Shown here piece after piece: positions 44,282 to 53,120 of a stretch of DNA of 64,000 nt (positions are counted from its first letter, which is position 1; each line of letters opens with the position of its first letter). This DNA is from Streptomyces sp. 135 (GTDB taxonomy: Bacteria; Actinomycetota; Actinomycetes; Streptomycetales; Streptomycetaceae): positions 4,898,001-4,962,000 of the forward strand of contig NZ_CP075691.1 of assembly GCF_020026305.1 (NCBI RefSeq), given 5' to 3'. Made by a program: the position numbers and the translations under genes. Below the pieces are notes generated by a model. The model did not search any database and was not told the DNA's origin. It saw nothing but the letters and a program-made list of their open reading frames with translations.

Positions 44282-45571
44282 TCACCGCGCCGCCACGATG
44301 CGTCCCGTCACCTCGCCGAGGCCCACCCTGGTGCCGGCCGGGCCCGGGGCCCATGCGGAGAGCGTGACCTCGTCGCCGTCCTCCAGGAACGTCCGCTTGC
44401 CGTCGGGGAGTTCGAGGGGGTCGCGGCCGTTCCAGGTGATCTCGATCAGGGAGCCGTACTGACCGGCCGAGGGCCCGCTGACCGTGCCCGAGCCGTACAG
44501 GTCGCCGGTGCGCAGGGAGGCGCCGTTGACCGTCATGTGCGCGAGCTGCTGCGCGGCCGTCCAGTACACGGTGGAGAACGGCGGCTCGGAGATGACGTGG
44601 CCGTTGAGCGTGACCGTCATGCGCAGGTCGTAGCCGCCCGGCTCGTCCGCCGCGGACTCGGCGGAGTCGTCCAGGTACGGCAGGAGCTGGTGGGTGCGCT
44701 CCGGGGGCGCGACCCGGGCGGCGTCCAGCGCTTCGAGGGGGGTGATCCACGCCGACACCGACGTGGCGAAGGACTTGCCGAGGAAGGGGCCGAGGGGGAC
44801 GTACTCCCAGGCCTGGATGTCGCGCGCCGACCAGTCGTTGAGGAGGGTGAGCCCGAAGACGTGCTCGCGGAAGTCCGCGAGGGGCACGGGCGTGCCGTGC
44901 GTGGAGGGCGCGCCCACGACGAAGCCGACCTCCGCCTCGATGTCGAGGCGGACCGAGGGACCGAAGACGGGGGCCGTGTCGGCGGGCGCCTTGCGCTGGC
45001 CGCAGGGGCGCACCACGTCCGTCCCGGAGACCACGACGGTGCCGGACCGGCCGTGGTAACCGATGGGCAGATGCTTCCAGTTGGGGGTCAGCGGCGTCGG
45101 CGAGTCCGGGCGGAAGATCTGGCCCAGGTGGGTCGCGTGGTGCTCGGACGCGTAGAAGTCGACATAGTCCGCGACCTCGAACGGCAGATGCAGGGTTGCG
45201 TCGGAGAGAGGGTGGAGCAGAGGGCGTACGGAGTCGCGGTACGACGGGACGGTCACCCACGCGGTCAGGGCGCGCCGCACGTCGGACCAGGCGGTGCGGC
45301 CCGCGGAGAGCAGCGCGTTCAGCGTGGGCCGGGCGAGCAGCGAGACGTAGGGGGAGCCGAGCGCGGCGGCCGCGGCGCCCGCGTCCAGGACGTACGAGCC
45401 GAGCCGCACCCCGACCCTGCGCTGGTCGTCCCGCTCGCCGGGCAGGGAGAACACGCCGTAGGGGAGGTTGTGCGGTCCGAAGGGGTCACCCTCGGGCAGG
45501 CCGAAGGGGTCGCTCTCGGGGAGGCCGGAGGAGTGACCGGCGGCCGGGTCGAGCGGGGTCTGCTCGGACAT
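44282..45571 (-). CDS. fahA: Fumarylacetoacetase
   Basis: 429 residues from ATG 45571 (AGGCAGG upstream). The frame is open far beyond the start, but that part belongs to a decayed SUKH-3 gene. Catalytic and metal-site regions match FAH: DFYASEHHATHLGQIFRP with the base His, LPIGYHGRSGTVVVSGTDV, DIEAEVGFVV with the metal-binding glutamates, and LLNDWSARDIQAWEYVPLGP with the Asp. It hydrolyses fumarylacetoacetate to fumarate and acetoacetate at the end of tyrosine breakdown. No other genes of that pathway are in the window. Confidence 0.92.
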   Translation of the reverse strand: MSEQTPLDPAAGHSSGLPESDPFGLPEGDPFGPHNLPYGVFSLPGERDDQRRVGVRLGSYVLDAGAAAAALGSPYVSLLARPTLNALLSAGRTAWSDVRRALTAWVTVPSYRDSVRPLLHPLSDATLHLPFEVADYVDFYASEHHATHLGQIFRPDSPTPLTPNWKHLPIGYHGRSGTVVVSGTDVVRPCGQRKAPADTAPVFGPSVRLDIEAEVGFVVGAPSTHGTPVPLADFREHVFGLTLLNDWSARDIQAWEYVPLGPFLGKSFATSVSAWITPLEALDAARVAPPERTHQLLPYLDDSAESAADEPGGYDLRMTVTLNGHVISEPPFSTVYWTAAQQLAHMTVNGASLRTGDLYGSGTVSGPSAGQYGSLIEITWNGRDPLELPDGKRTFLEDGDEVTLSAWAPGPAGTRVGLGEVTGRIVAAR

Positions 45572-45711
45572 GCGTACCTGCCTCGCTTTCCATGGGATGT
45601 GCCACAGGGTGTGCCACACGTTACGTGTGGAGCCCCCCGTTACGGCAGTGCCTGAAGAGTCCCCAATGCCCGGGATGTTCTGAGTTCCGGTGGGGTCGAC
45701 CGCTCCGAGCG

Positions 45712-46135
45712 CTACCGGATCCCCTCGATGAGTTTCCGCAACGCCTCGTCGCCGTTCTCCGCCAGGAACTCCACGTCGTCCACGCCCCTGTAGACCGTTC
45801 CGCCCGGGGCCATGCCGAGATAGGAGACGCCACGGCCGGATCCCACCGACGGGGTAGAGATGCGCCGGTGAGCCCTCGTCCGGCCCGTCGAAGACCTTGT
45901 CTTTCCGGCCTGCCGTGAGCGGGTCGGTCCGGAGCCCTCCGGCCTGCCCCATGACGAGCAGCCCTCCGAACTCGGCCAGGAACCGCCGGGCCGCTTCGGA
46001 CATGTCGATGCCACCGCGACCCAGTAGCGAGCGCCGCCACTCCTCGGTGGGTACCGCGCGACCGGGGCGCCGGCCTGCCTGCCGCACCGCGCGGTCGGTT
46101 GTCGCGGACCACGGCCGATGGCCCCCATGCGTCAT
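45712..46135 (-). pseudogene. SUKH-3 immunity gene, frameshifted, without a toxin partner
   Basis: The first 100 codons follow the intact SUKH-3 protein at 2353: TEEWRRSLLGRGGIDMSEAA, RRFLAEFGGL, HLYPVGG. At about 45841 the frame breaks. The neighbouring frame continues with VSYLGMAPGGTVYRGVDDVE and ends EALRKLIEGIR, the same closing helix as the intact protein. One base too many, or two missing, explains it. No RHS or other toxin gene lies nearby, so it was an orphan immunity gene. As written, the first frame reads on into the fumarylacetoacetase gene. Confidence 0.8.
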
Positions 46136-46383
46136 CCCCCACCGTGCCCGTTCGTTCAGCAGCGCATGCGAAGCAAAGCTACTGGTTGTACGGGTGGACG
46201 GACGGGTCAGGGGCGAGCGGGTTCCGGACGGGACGCTGCTGCGCCGAGCGGGCCTTCAGGGGTGTTGTGTTGGAACGTTAACTTCCACTTTCTGATGAAC
46301 TGCATGCGGCTCCGCCGCCCCCCGCCCGTACCGGCCTTGCCAAGCCGCTTCCCGCATCGCTCAGGATCCGTATTCTCTGGATC

Positions 46384-47199
46384 ATGGCCGCTCCCCTCGC
46401 ATATGCCCTCATCGCCACTGACCTGGACGGGACGCTGCTGCGCGGCGACGACACGGTTTCCGACCGGTCACGGAGGGCGTTGGCCGCCGTGGGCGGGGCG
46501 GGCGCGCGGCACTTGGTGGTGACGGGGCGGCCCGCGCCCCGGGTGCGGCCCTTCTTCGACGACCTCGGGTATGGCGGGCTCGCCGTCTGCGGACAGGGCG
46601 CGCAGCTCTACGACGCCGGTGCGCACCGCATGGTGTGGTCCGTGACCCTCGACCGGGAGCTCGCCGAGGTCGCCCTCGGGAAGGTCGAGGCGGAGGTCGG
46701 GCAGGTCTTCGCCGCCGTCGACCAGGACGGTGTGGACGGGCTCACGCTCATCGAGCCGGGGTACGAGATGCCGCACCCCACGCTCCCCGCGATGCGCGTG
46801 CCCGAGCGTGACGTGCTCTGGGAGGCGCCCATCAGCAAGGTGCTGCTGCGCCATCCGACGCTGGCCGACGACGAGTTGGCGGCGGTGGCGCGCGGCGTCG
46901 TGGGGTCGCTCGCGACGGTGACGATGTCCGGGCCGGGCACCGTGGAGCTCCAGCCGTGCGGGGTGACCAAGGCGACGGGGCTCGCGCTCGCCGCCGAACG
47001 GCTCGGCCTGACGGCCGCCGACACGGTCGCCTTCGGGGACATGCCCAACGACATCCCGATGTTCCTGTGGGCGGCGCACGGCGTAGCCATGGCCAATGCC
47101 CACGGGGAACTCAAGTCCGTGGCCGACGAGTTGACCCTTTCGAACGAGGACGACGGGGTCGCCGTCGTCCTCGAACGGATGATGAACGGACGACGATGA
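46384..47199 (+). CDS. HAD superfamily hydrolase (Cof type)
   Basis: 271 residues. ATDLDGTLLRGDD (nucleophile Asp), VVTGRPAPRV, and VAFGDMPNDIPMFLWAAHGV (metal-binding acidic pair) mark a Cof/YbiV-like sugar-phosphate or nucleotide phosphatase with a C2 cap. A TATTCT box at 46371-46376 lies 8 nt before the ATG and no ribosome site is seen, so the mRNA may lack a leader. The C-terminus (MMNGRR) is encoded inside a 14-bp tandem repeat that also supplies the stop. Confidence 0.88.
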   Translation: MAAPLAYALIATDLDGTLLRGDDTVSDRSRRALAAVGGAGARHLVVTGRPAPRVRPFFDDLGYGGLAVCGQGAQLYDAGAHRMVWSVTLDRELAEVALGKVEAEVGQVFAAVDQDGVDGLTLIEPGYEMPHPTLPAMRVPERDVLWEAPISKVLLRHPTLADDELAAVARGVVGSLATVTMSGPGTVELQPCGVTKATGLALAAERLGLTAADTVAFGDMPNDIPMFLWAAHGVAMANAHGELKSVADELTLSNEDDGVAVVLERMMNGRR

Positions 47200-47228
47200 A
47201 CGGACGACGATGAGCGGACGATGAGCGG
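47181..47228 (+). repeat. 14-bp/11-bp tandem repeat spanning the HAD gene stop codon
   Basis: GATGAACGGACGAC is repeated at 47181 and 47195, followed by shorter GATGAGCGGAC and GATGAGCGG copies. The HAD stop codon (47197-47199) lies in the second copy. As 14 is not a multiple of three, copy-number change would alter the protein end. Confidence 0.7.
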
Positions 47229-47241
47229 GGTCCAATAGTCC

Positions 47242-47276
47242 CTGCCGTCTGCCGTCTGCCGTCTGCCGTCTGCCGT
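47242..47276. repeat. Five perfect copies of the heptamer CTGCCGT
   Basis: CTGCCGT is repeated without change at 47242, 47249, 47256, 47263 and 47270, in the gap between the converging HAD and CocE genes. It is a simple-sequence repeat prone to slippage. Confidence 0.85.
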
Positions 47277-47299
47277 CCGCCCGGGTCCGCCGCGGGCGC

Positions 47300-49300
47300 T
47301 CACCCCGCTGTGCGCCTGATCCGCCGCTCCCACGTGCGGTGGAAGACGACCTCGTCGCCGTGGCGGCAGATCACCTCGTCCGAGGTGAGGAAGTCCGCCG
47401 CGTCGCAGGTGATCTCGGAGTGCGTCTCGACCGAGACGTCCCAGCCCAGTTCGGGGCGGTGCAGGCGGATCGTCCAGTCGGAGCGGGTGCGGGCGCTCAG
47501 CGGGTCGTTCTCGTGGATCGTGTACGTCTCCAGGGCGTCCTCGGTGAACTCCAGACCGTCGGGGTACACGCGCGTGCCGCCGTAGCGCGGGTCGACCTCA
47601 AGGCGCCACTCGCCCTTGGCGACATCGCGTACGACCAGCCGTTCGGGGCGCTCCTCGTCGAGGGTCGCCGGGTATGCCACGCCGAGCGGTTCGGCCTGCT
47701 CCGGGGGCTCGAAGGTGATCGTCGGGTCCAAGCCGCCCGCCCGCACCGGAAGTTCGAGGGTGTTGCCGACCGGCTCCAGGGTGAAGCCGGCCGTGTCCGC
47801 CTGCGGCCAGATCCACGGCCAGTACGCGGAGGAGATCGCGAGGCGGATGCGGTGGCCCGGCGGGAAGGTGTGCCCGATGCCGTTGAGTTCGAAGGTCACG
47901 TCCTGCGTGACGCCGAGCGGCCAGGCGTGCGCGCGGTCCCTGCCGTGCCGGGCGGAGAGGTTCAGCACGCCACGCGTGACCAGCGTGGACGAGCCGTCGG
48001 GCGCGATGTCGCACAGGCGCGCGATGGCCTGGCCGTACGGCACGTCCATCCGCAGCCGCAGCGTCACCTCGGGGCGCCCGAGGATCCGTACCTCCGAAGG
48101 GACCTCGAACTCGAAGCACGCCGACTTCGCGTCCTCCTCCCGCTGATCGGGCGGCAGGTCGGCGTCGTTGCCGAACGGGAAGTAGCGGCCCGCGTCCAGG
48201 CCGGTGTGCTGCGGGGAGTTGACCAGCAGCGGGGTGCCCTGGAGGGCGTAGGTAACCGGGGTGACGTTCGGGGAGGGCCAGGCGGGGTCACCGACCCAGC
48301 CGCCGCGCAGCTCCGGATAGACCGTGGCCGGCGGGTGCGATTCGCTGATCCAGGAGCGGAGCTTCGGCTCGGCCATGACACCGGTGTCGATGCCCTTGAG
48401 GTGGTGGTCCCACCAGCGCAGCGTCTCCTGGAGGAAGCCGATCGCCGGGCCCGGCGGCAGGCCCCGGTCGGGGTACTGGTGCGACCACGGGCCGATCAGG
48501 CCCCGCACCTGGTGGTCGGGGAGGTGTTCGACCAGGCGCAGGACCGTGTCCCGGTACGGGTCGTGCCAGCCGCCCACCGCGAGGACCGCGGCGCCGATCG
48601 CGGAGTAGTCCTCGCAGACGCTGCCGTGCCGCCAGTAGTCGTCGCGGGTCTGGTGCTCCAGCCAGGTGTGGATGAAGGGTTCGACGGCTTCCAGGCGCCT
48701 CAGCCACATCTCGCGCCACGTGTCGCCGACGAAATACGGGTCGGGCGGGCGCGAGACGAAGGCGAGCATCGTCGCCGCCCAGGCGTGCATGTCCACCGCG
48801 AGGACGGAACCACCCATGTAGTGCACGTCGTTGTCGTAGCGGTCGTCCGCCGAGCAGACCGTGACGACCGCCTTGAGCGGCTCGGGCGCCAGGGCCGCGA
48901 TCTGGAGGGAGTTGAAGCCGCCCCAGGAGATGCCGAACATGCCGACCTTGCCGGTCGACCACGGCTGCGCGGCCAGCCAGTTCACCACCTCGACGCCGTC
49001 GGCCAGCTCCTGCGCCGAGTACTCGTCCGTGGGCAGGCCCTCGCTGTTGCCGTGGCCCCGGACGTCGACGCGCACGGAGGCGTAGCCGTGGCCCGCGTAC
49101 CAGGGGTGGCGCTGCCGGTCGCGGGGCGCCGTCCAGTCGCTGAGACGGTAGGGGAGGTATTCGAGGAGGACAGGCACGGGCTCGTCGGTGACGGGACGCC
49201 ACACGCGCGCGTAGAGCTTGGTGCCGTCGGCGAGGGGTACGCGGATGTCCTCGTGCGTCGTCTCGTACGGGAAGTCGGTCCGGATCTTCGGGTGCGTCAT
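47300..49300 (-). CDS. CocE/NonD family hydrolase (X-Pro dipeptidyl-peptidase-like)
   Basis: 666 residues. An alpha/beta-hydrolase domain with the nucleophile elbow GISWGG (Ser125), an Asp in GGWHDPYRDT and a His in GPWSHQYPDRG fits the S15/CocE triad. RVDVRGHGNSEG precedes the elbow. A C-terminal jelly-roll domain (GHRIRLAISSAYWPWIWPQA) completes the family fold. No signal peptide is seen, so it is cytoplasmic. The substrate may be an acyl-amino ester or a peptide; family names such as cocaine esterase reflect one member only. It starts 65 nt after the stop of a truncated peptide transporter, which hints at peptide use. Confidence 0.88.
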   Translation of the reverse strand: MTHPKIRTDFPYETTHEDIRVPLADGTKLYARVWRPVTDEPVPVLLEYLPYRLSDWTAPRDRQRHPWYAGHGYASVRVDVRGHGNSEGLPTDEYSAQELADGVEVVNWLAAQPWSTGKVGMFGISWGGFNSLQIAALAPEPLKAVVTVCSADDRYDNDVHYMGGSVLAVDMHAWAATMLAFVSRPPDPYFVGDTWREMWLRRLEAVEPFIHTWLEHQTRDDYWRHGSVCEDYSAIGAAVLAVGGWHDPYRDTVLRLVEHLPDHQVRGLIGPWSHQYPDRGLPPGPAIGFLQETLRWWDHHLKGIDTGVMAEPKLRSWISESHPPATVYPELRGGWVGDPAWPSPNVTPVTYALQGTPLLVNSPQHTGLDAGRYFPFGNDADLPPDQREEDAKSACFEFEVPSEVRILGRPEVTLRLRMDVPYGQAIARLCDIAPDGSSTLVTRGVLNLSARHGRDRAHAWPLGVTQDVTFELNGIGHTFPPGHRIRLAISSAYWPWIWPQADTAGFTLEPVGNTLELPVRAGGLDPTITFEPPEQAEPLGVAYPATLDEERPERLVVRDVAKGEWRLEVDPRYGGTRVYPDGLEFTEDALETYTIHENDPLSARTRSDWTIRLHRPELGWDVSVETHSEITCDAADFLTSDEVICRHGDEVVFHRTWERRIRRTAG

Positions 49301-49364
49301 GGGAGGAACCTCGGTGAACGGGGCGGGGGGTGCGGGATCGGCGGGGCGGGCGTGCGGTGCCTCC

Positions 49365-50117
49365 TCAGTGGGCCGGGTGCATGGTGCGGCGCAGCGGCAG
49401 CGCGAACTCCGCGGCGGCCTTGCGTCCGGCGAGATGGCGGCGCCCCAGCACGTACTGGACGAGGCCGAACGTCATGCCGATCGCGGCCGCCGAGAATCCC
49501 CGGTGCCAGCCCCGGTGGTCGCCGAGCCAGCCGGTGGTCAGCGGACCGGCGAAGGCGCCCACGTTGATCGCCATGTAGGAGAGCGCGAACCCCGCGTCGC
49601 GGCGGTCGTCCTCGGTGCGGTAGAGCTTGCCGACCATCGAGGCGACGTTGGGCTTGAGCAGGCCGGTGCCCGCGCTGATCAGGCCGAGGCCCACCCACGT
49701 CATCGCCGCGGCGGGCACCGCCATCGCGTAATGGCCGCAGGCGATGAGCACGCCGCCCCACAGCACCGCGCGGTACGAACCGACGGTGCGGTCGGCGCGC
49801 CAGCCGCCCGCGACGGAGACCGGATAGACCAGCGTCCCGTACGCCGCCGAGACCGACGCGGCCGTGCCGGGAGCCATGCCCATGCCGTCGTGTCCGGCGG
49901 AGTCGGCGAAGTAGAGGACCAGGATGGCCTGCATACCGAGGAACGAGAAGCGCTCCCAGACCTCGAGACCGGAGAGGGTGAGCAGTCCGCGGGGCTGGCC
50001 GAAGAACGCGTGGTCGTCACCCGGCGACGGATCCGCCGCCGGGCCCGCCGCCGATTCCCCGGGTGGTTTTGAGGGCGGTTCGGCAGGTGGCTCGTACTCG
50101 TCGGTAGGACGGGACAA
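49365..50117 (-). pseudogene. POT/PTR family peptide transporter, N-terminal half only
   Basis: 250 residues, about half the family's usual 450-500. TTG 50117 with GGGAG upstream is the best start. The N-terminal bundle is well preserved: WERFSFLGMQAILVLYFADS, GGWRADRTVGSYRAVLWGG (PTR2 motif), GTGLLKPNVASMVGKLY, and FALSYMAINVGAFAGPLTTG. After helix 6 and the start of the linker (RKAAAEFALPLRRTMHPAH) a stop follows, and no frame continues with the C-terminal bundle. Such a half-transporter should not work alone. A deletion that joined this stub to the CocE gene is likely. Confidence 0.75.
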
Positions 50118-50375
50118 AGTGGCCGCTCCCGGTCTTTGGGTACTTTCTGGTGCGGATCGGTCCTGTCAGTCGTATGGGCTGATCAAGAACATACCGGTGG
50201 TGATCGCGGACTGCCTGGCCGGCTTCGCACGGGCAGGTGCTCGCTGTGATCGAAAGGCGACCGGATACGCTGACTTGAGTGATGGCAGCGACACATCGAC
50301 AAACCGTGTCATCGACCGAGATCCAATGATCGACCGAGTTCGCCATGTGATCGTCAGCAGACAGGAGAACCTCTC

Positions 50376-51386
50376 GTGACCGTCGTCGGGCCTTTTGGGC
50401 TGAGCGTGCGGGACCAGGCTCTCGAAGCCGATGTCCAGGCAGGGTTGGCGGCTGTCGAGGAGGGCCTGCTCGAGGCCACCAAGAGCGAGGTCCCGTTCAT
50501 CACCGAGGCAGCTCAGCACCTCGTCAAGGCCGGGGGGAAGCGTTTCCGCCCGCTGCTCGTGATGCTCGCCTCCCAGTTCGGCGACCCCTACGCGCCGGGC
50601 GTCGTGCCCTCCGCCGTGGTCGTCGAGCTCACGCACCTCGCGACGCTCTACCACGACGACGTGATGGACGAGGCGGACGTGCGCCGCGGCGTCGCCAGCG
50701 CCAACCAGCGCTGGGGCAACTCCGTGGCCGTGCTGACCGGCGACTTCCTCTTCGCCCGCGCCTCGTACATCCTCGCCGACCTCGGCCCGGAGGCCGTCCG
50801 CATCCAGGCGGAGGCCTTCGAACGGCTGGTCACCGGCCAGATCCTGGAGACGGCCGGACCGACCGAGGGCCGCGATCCGGTCGACCACTACCTCGACGTG
50901 CTCGGCGGCAAGACCGGCTCGCTGGTCGCCGTGGCGTGCCGGTTCGGCGCGATGATGTCGGGCGCCGACGAGACCGTCGTGGACGTCCTGACGCAGTACG
51001 GCGAGCGGCTCGGCGTCGCCTTCCAGCTCGCCGACGACGTGCTCGACATCGCCTCCGACTCGCACGAGTCCGGCAAGACCCCGGGCACCGACCTGCGCGA
51101 GGGCATTCCGACGCTGCCGGTCCTGCGCCTGCGCGAGCGCGTCGAGCGGCTCGGCCTGCCCGAGGACATCGCCCTGAGCGAACTGCTCGACTCCGACCTC
51201 ACCGACGACGCCCGGCACGCCGAGGCGCTCACCGGGCTGCGCGCCCACCCCGCCCTGGAGCAGGCCCGCCGCGACACGGTGCGTTACGCCGAGGAGGCGC
51301 GGGCCGCGCTGGCGCCGCTGCCGGAGTGCGACGCGAAGGTCTCGCTGGTCGAGCTCTGCGACCTGGTGGTGCACCGGGCGGGCTGA
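50376..51386 (+). CDS. Long-chain polyprenyl diphosphate synthase
   Basis: 336 residues, GTG start with AGGAGAA upstream. Both Asp-rich motifs are present: LYHDDVMDEAD (first) and LADDVLDIASD (second), with GGKRFRPLLVML before them. The residues before the first motif are small or mid-sized (THLATLYHD), fitting a long-chain product. The likely role is the octa- or nonaprenyl side chain of menaquinone, in line with the nearby quinone and Complex I genes. It is divergent from the truncated transporter across 258 nt. Confidence 0.9.
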   Translation: MTVVGPFGLSVRDQALEADVQAGLAAVEEGLLEATKSEVPFITEAAQHLVKAGGKRFRPLLVMLASQFGDPYAPGVVPSAVVVELTHLATLYHDDVMDEADVRRGVASANQRWGNSVAVLTGDFLFARASYILADLGPEAVRIQAEAFERLVTGQILETAGPTEGRDPVDHYLDVLGGKTGSLVAVACRFGAMMSGADETVVDVLTQYGERLGVAFQLADDVLDIASDSHESGKTPGTDLREGIPTLPVLRLRERVERLGLPEDIALSELLDSDLTDDARHAEALTGLRAHPALEQARRDTVRYAEEARAALAPLPECDAKVSLVELCDLVVHRAG

Positions 51387-51671
51387 CGCCCGTCGGTACC
51401 GGAAGGGACCGGTACGCGGTACGGCTGATCGGCGGCGTCACCCCCTACGGGTCGGGGGAGGCGCCGCCGCTTTCTGTCATCCCGTGGCAGTACGTCGAGT
51501 TGCGCCCGGGGGTTGACGCTTCTGCCCGGCCGATTTGGTCGGATAGACCTCAGCAAGGACCACCACTCCTGACCAATTCGGGTGAGAATGGCGGCGCGGG
51601 GTGGACGCAGGCACGTGCGCATGTATGGACGTACAGGAAGGCCGCCGCCGACCACGGAGGTAGGGCACACA

Positions 51672-52982
51672 ATGGCACCGTACGAACCGGAACAGGACAC
51701 CAGTGAAGCCGGGCAACTGCGCCTCGGGCGCCGCAAGGCGGCCCGTTACGTAGTCCCGGTCGCGGTGGCGGGGGTGGCGGCGGCGACCATCGGGCTCGTC
51801 CCGGCGCTCGCCACCTCGGGCGACCCGGATCTGCCGAAGGTCACCGCTCAGGAACTCATAGAGAAGATCGCCGCGTCGGACACGCAGCAGCTCTCCGGCA
51901 CCGTCAAGATCAGCACGGATCTGGGGCTGCCGTCGATGGGCGGCATGGCGGGCGGCTTCGCCGGCGGTGGGGACGCCGGGGGCGGTGAGGGCGGCGGAGG
52001 CTCGGCCGCCGATCCCAAGAACAAGCTGATGGAGCTGGCGTCCGGCACGCACACGCTGCGCGTCGCGGCCGACGGCCCCGACAAGCAGAAGGTGTCCCTC
52101 CTGGAGGACGCCGCCGAGTACAGCCTGATCCACAACGGCGACGAGGTGTGGGCGTACGACAGCGCGTCGAACGAGGCGTACCACGCGAAGGGCTTCCAGG
52201 TCTCCGGAGACAAGGGAGACAAGGGCGACAAGGGTGACAAGGGTCAGGCGGAGTCTCCCGCAGGCATGCCCGCCACGCCCGAGGAGTTCGCCGAGCAGGC
52301 GTTGAAGGCGGTCGACGACACGACGTCCGTGAAGGTCGACGGCACCGCCCAGGTCGCGGGCCGCGACGCGTACCGCCTGGTGATCGAGCCGAAGCAGTCC
52401 GGTTCGACGGTCGGCCGGATCACGGTCGCCGTGGACGCGAAGACGGGGACGCCGCTCAAGTTCACCCTGACCCCGTCCTCCGGCGGCGCGGCGGTGATCG
52501 ACGCGGGCTTCACGAAGGTCGACTTCGGCAAGCCGTCCGCGAGTACGTTCGACTTCGCGCCGCCCAAGGGCGCGAAGGTCACCGAGGCCGACGAACACGC
52601 GGCGCTGAGCCGTGATTTCAAGGGCCGTGATTTCAAGGGCCGTGACTTCAAGGACCATGACTTCGCGGACAAGGCGAAGGGCGGCAAGGAGTTCAAGGAA
52701 GAGGACCTGAACGACCTGAAGGTCATCGGCGAGGGCTGGACCTCCATCGCCGAGCTGCGGCTGCCGGGCGGCCAGGGTCTGCCGACGGCCGGTTCGGGCG
52801 ACGTCCCGCCGGACGCGCAGAAGCTGCTCGACTCGCTGGGCGACCAGGTCAGCGGGAAGTTCGGCTCCGGCACGGTCTTCTCGACCCGCCTGATCAACGC
52901 CCTCGTCACCGACGACGGCAAGGTCTACGCGGGCGCGGTCACGAAGGACGCCCTGGTGAAGGCGGCGAACGCGGCCCACTAG
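51672..52982 (+). CDS. Secreted or membrane-anchored LolA/RseB-like protein
   Basis: 436 residues from ATG 51672, with GGAGGT 10 nt upstream. One hydrophobic segment near residues 26-46 (YVVPVAVAGVAAATIGLVPA) follows a basic stretch. The rest is an extracellular beta-rich protein with LSGTVKISTDLGLP, HNGDEVWAYDSASNEAY, and YRLVIEPKQSGSTVGRITVA, reminiscent of LolA/RseB lipid- or lipoprotein-binding folds. Two low-complexity inserts stem from DNA repeats: GDKGDKGDKGDKG and FKGRDFKGRDFKDHD. The ABC exporter genes follow 140 nt later but beyond a strong hairpin. The ligand is unknown. Confidence 0.72.
   Translation: MAPYEPEQDTSEAGQLRLGRRKAARYVVPVAVAGVAAATIGLVPALATSGDPDLPKVTAQELIEKIAASDTQQLSGTVKISTDLGLPSMGGMAGGFAGGGDAGGGEGGGGSAADPKNKLMELASGTHTLRVAADGPDKQKVSLLEDAAEYSLIHNGDEVWAYDSASNEAYHAKGFQVSGDKGDKGDKGDKGQAESPAGMPATPEEFAEQALKAVDDTTSVKVDGTAQVAGRDAYRLVIEPKQSGSTVGRITVAVDAKTGTPLKFTLTPSSGGAAVIDAGFTKVDFGKPSASTFDFAPPKGAKVTEADEHAALSRDFKGRDFKGRDFKDHDFADKAKGGKEFKEEDLNDLKVIGEGWTSIAELRLPGGQGLPTAGSGDVPPDAQKLLDSLGDQVSGKFGSGTVFSTRLINALVTDDGKVYAGAVTKDALVKAANAAH
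52209..52244 (+). repeat. 9-bp coding tandem repeat (GACAAGGGN), four copies
   Basis: Four copies starting at 52209, 52218, 52227 and 52236 encode DKG units (GDKGDKGDKGDKG) in the LolA/RseB-like protein. The collagen-like GDK pattern is short and probably a flexible loop. Confidence 0.75.
52611..52655 (+). repeat. 15-bp coding tandem repeat, three copies
   Basis: CGTGATTTCAAGGGC occurs at 52611 and 52626, with the variant CGTGACTTCAAGGAC at 52641. They encode RDFKG, RDFKG and RDFKD in the LolA/RseB-like protein, in a charged loop before the last domain. Confidence 0.75.
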
Positions 52983-52995
52983 GCGTGAGCCCCGG

Positions 52996-53031
52996 GCGGT
53001 GGTCCACGGTGGAGACACCGCGGACCACCGC
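52996..53031 (+). terminator. Strong hairpin after the LolA/RseB-like gene
   Basis: GCGGTGGTCC (52996-53005) pairs with GGACCACCGC (53022-53031). The inner CGGTG and CACCG pair too, closing a GAGA tetraloop after one mismatch, so the stem totals 15 pairs. It begins 14 nt after the stop and should end that transcript before the ABC genes. Confidence 0.75.
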
Positions 53032-53120
53032 GCCGGGCCGTGCGGCACCGCCGAACCGCGCGCGTGCCGTAGGGCCGAAGGGCCGAAGAGCCGAAGAGGG
53101 CCGGGCGACAGGAGGATGCG

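Noticed and set aside
44282..46135. One 617-residue fusion of a SUKH-3 domain and fumarylacetoacetase
   Set aside because: The junction is nonsense produced by the SUKH-3 frameshift; the fumarylacetoacetase has its own start and ribosome site at 45571.
47242..47276. CRISPR-like array
   Set aside because: The heptamers are directly adjacent without spacers; it is a simple tandem repeat.
49297..49761. C-terminal half of the POT transporter in another frame
   Set aside because: The alternative frame is Arg/Pro/His-rich with no membrane helices, so the truncation is not a simple frameshift.
51387..51671. TTGACG at 51513-51518 as a promoter of the LolA/RseB-like gene
   Set aside because: No acceptable -10 box lies 16-19 nt downstream; the nearest candidates are about 23 nt away.
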